Origin: a bacterium | Lineage (GTDB): Bacteria; Elusimicrobiota; Elusimicrobia; UBA1565; UBA9628 | Length of the DNA stretch: 7,500 nucleotides | Reading direction: 5' to 3' | Assembly (NCBI GenBank): GCA_021790955.1 | Contig: JAJYFI010000072.1 | Span: 1 to 7,500, forward strand | Part shown: positions 5,969-7,500 of the stretch, piece after piece | Layout: every line of letters begins with the position of its first letter | Position numbering within the stretch: the first letter of the stretch is position 1 | Position numbers and translations under genes: made by a program | The notes under the pieces: generated by a model | Database searches by the model: none | What the model saw: the letters and a program-made list of their open reading frames with translations, nothing else | What the model was told of the DNA's origin: nothing

Positions 5969-7500
5969 CGCCGTGAGTCGAGGCGGCGTTCAGCCGCGTC
6001 TTATACCTCTTTTCCGCCACGAAGAGGTCGAACCAGGCGAGAAAGTTGAGAATCGTCCAGAGGGCGCGGCCGTGGTCACGCCTGCGGGAGAGGTGCTCAT
6101 CCCACAGAGCCCGCACTCCGCGCCAGTCGAGGAAGCCGCTGCGGGACACCCTTTCCCTTGAAAAATAGCTCTCCGCCATGGGGCGGAGCTCCCCCGAAAG
6201 CCACTTGGAATACGGCAGCTCGAGCCCCATGTTGGAGCGGCGCAGGATCGCGGGGGGCAGCAGCCCGCGCATCGCCTCCTTCTGGAGGAGCCGCCCGCGC
6301 AGCCCGCGGACCTTCCAATCCATGGGGAGCCCGCAGGCGAACGCCACGAGATCCCGGTCCATATAGGGATAGCGGCCCTCGATCGAATGGGCCATCAGCA
6401 TCCGGTCGTTTTTCACCATGAGGTCGCCTACGAAGTAGTAGCGGATGTCGATGAGGGAGAGCCTGGCCAAGTCGTGCTCGAAGTCGAGGGACGAGAACGC
6501 CTCCGCGAAGAGCCGGCCGGTGGGACGCATCCCGTCGCCGCAGGCCCAGATTCGGGCCTTGTCGGCGTCCGAGCAGGCGTGCCTCCAGTAGAGATGCGCC
6601 TCCGGCACGCTCAATTCCGCGCCCTCCGTGAACCTCTTCGACAGGAAGTCGACGCTCAGCTTCGAGTGGGAGACGGGCAGGCATGAGGCGGCCCGCCGCA
6701 AGAGCCGCCTCGCGGGCTCCGGCAGGCGCCGGTAGAGAAGGCGCATTCGCCACGCCCGATGCGTCTCGTAGGCGTTGAAAACTTCGTCGCCCCCCTCGCC
6801 GGAGAGCATGACGCGGACGTGCTTTTGGGCTTCCCTGGCGAGGAGAAAAAACGGGATCGCGGCCCCGTCCCCGCTGGGCTCGTCCTGGAAGGCCAGGTGC
6901 GATTCCAGATGTTCCGCGACGTCCTCGGGCCGCACGATGATCTCGTGGTGGACCGGGCCCGCGTAATCCACCATGATCTTCTGATAGCGCGACTCGTCGA
7001 AGCTCGGCTCGGGGATGCGAATCGAGAAGGTGTGCAGGCGCCGGGAGTCTCCCGACTCTTTCGCGAGCGCGAGCAGGCCGCTCGTGTCGAGACCCCCGGA
7101 CAGCGCGAGCCCCACCGGGACGTCCGCGGCAAGGTTGCGGCGCAGGGACTGGCGCATCAGGTCCCGAAGGCGTGCGGCCGACTCCTCGAAGCCCTCCGAA
7201 AAATCCTGGGCGTAGCGAATCTCGGCGAAACGGCGCCTGGCCCAGACGCCCCTGGAGAGGTCCAGCTCCACGAGCTCTCCGCCCTCAAGCTCGTGGATAT
7301 CCTCGAACGGCGTCCGCGCGCCCGGGATGTAGGCGAGGGAAAGGTAGTCCCAAAGCGCCATCCGGTCGAGGCGCTCCCCCAGCCCCGGGCATTCGAGAAG
7401 GGCCTTGATCTCCGATGCGAAGAGCAAACGCCCCCGCCGGACCGCGTAAAAGAGCGGCCTCAGCCCAAAAGGATCGCGGACGAGGTAGGCCTTCCGCGCC
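5916..7500 (-). CDS. asnB: Glutamine-hydrolysing asparagine synthase (AsnB family), N-terminal part beyond the window
   Basis: The reverse-strand frame is open from the right edge to a TGA at 5918-5916, giving 527 visible residues. A TTG at 7427 is in frame, but upstream codons still read as family sequence (YLVRDPFGLRPLFYA), so the gene starts outside the window. The visible N-terminus is the end of the glutaminase domain, including LLFASEIKALL; the catalytic Cys is out of view. The synthetase domain has the ATP-binding loop SGGLDTS (visible residues 134-140; bases 7080-7100), DEPSGDGAAIP, LSGEGGDEVFNAY, KNDRMLMAHSIEGRYPYMD and the late RRSNMGLELPYSKWL. Such enzymes amidate aspartate to asparagine using glutamine and ATP; many relatives in polysaccharide clusters amidate other substrates, so the substrate is unproven. 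The domain normally ends near NFLAWFDLFV; about 30 more residues, rich in Arg, follow and are encoded partly antisense to the DUF1207 gene. Confidence 0.92.
   Translation of the reverse strand, partial: ARKAYLVRDPFGLRPLFYAVRRGRLLFASEIKALLECPGLGERLDRMALWDYLSLAYIPGARTPFEDIHELEGGELVELDLSRGVWARRRFAEIRYAQDFSEGFEESAARLRDLMRQSLRRNLAADVPVGLALSGGLDTSGLLALAKESGDSRRLHTFSIRIPEPSFDESRYQKIMVDYAGPVHHEIIVRPEDVAEHLESHLAFQDEPSGDGAAIPFFLLAREAQKHVRVMLSGEGGDEVFNAYETHRAWRMRLLYRRLPEPARRLLRRAASCLPVSHSKLSVDFLSKRFTEGAELSVPEAHLYWRHACSDADKARIWACGDGMRPTGRLFAEAFSSLDFEHDLARLSLIDIRYYFVGDLMVKNDRMLMAHSIEGRYPYMDRDLVAFACGLPMDWKVRGLRGRLLQKEAMRGLLPPAILRRSNMGLELPYSKWLSGELRPMAESYFSRERVSRSGFLDWRGVRALWDEHLSRRRDHGRALWTILNFLAWFDLFVAEKRYKTRLNAASTHGARNRTRIRYRYTARGRG

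Noticed and set aside
5983..5997. Small hairpin (GCGGC, 5-nt loop, GCCGC) followed by a pyrimidine-rich stretch after the DUF1207 stop, a possible terminator
   Set aside because: The stem is only 5 bp, there is no true U-run directly after it, and it lies inside asnB coding sequence. It could be a weak terminator for the + strand operon, but the support is too thin.
5916..7427. Calling asnB complete with a start at 7427
   Set aside because: The codons from 7428 to 7499 translate to YLVRDPFGLRPLFYA-type sequence normal for the AsnB glutaminase domain, so the gene continues past the right edge.

Overview
The window is a GC-rich, very densely packed piece of a bacterial chromosome. By my reading only 19 bases (784-798 and 1873-1876) lie outside a gene. 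Seven genes run left to right from before position 1 to 5968. An eighth gene, on the opposite strand, enters from the right edge and ends inside the last of the seven. I see no tRNA, rRNA, CRISPR array, insertion sequence or prophage gene.

The + strand run is: the C-terminal part of a LytR_C-domain envelope protein (1-783), the type IV pilus retraction ATPase PilT (799-1872), the ribosomal silencing factor RsfS (1877-2257), arginyl-tRNA synthetase ArgS (about 2244-3908), the membrane thiol-electron carrier CcdA (3905-4642), a membrane-anchored TlpA/ResA-type thioredoxin (4639-5154) and a DUF1207 protein that looks like an outer-membrane beta-barrel (about 5111-5968). Gaps are 15 and 4 nt, and the later junctions overlap by 14, 4, 4 and about 44 nt. 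This layout suggests one translationally coupled operon. It combines envelope functions (LytR_C, PilT, CcdA, TlpA, DUF1207) with translation functions (RsfS, ArgS).

The minus strand gene (5916-7500 and beyond) is an AsnB-type glutamine-dependent asparagine synthase. Its glutaminase domain lies mostly outside the window. It converges on the DUF1207 gene and overlaps its 3' end by 53 bp.

The host is probably a diderm (Gram-negative-type) bacterium, because it has a pilus retraction motor, periplasmic thiol-redox proteins and a predicted outer-membrane barrel. The gene combination and GC content would fit an Elusimicrobiota-like or deep-branching environmental lineage, but that is a guess and not something the sequence proves.

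I found no clearly new defence or mobile system. The points most worth checking are an atypical HIGH signature (HAAS) in ArgS, the pairing of CcdA/TlpA with a cysteine-free predicted outer-membrane barrel, the antisense overlap that gives AsnB an arginine-rich tail, and a LytR_C protein whose N-terminal part I cannot assign.
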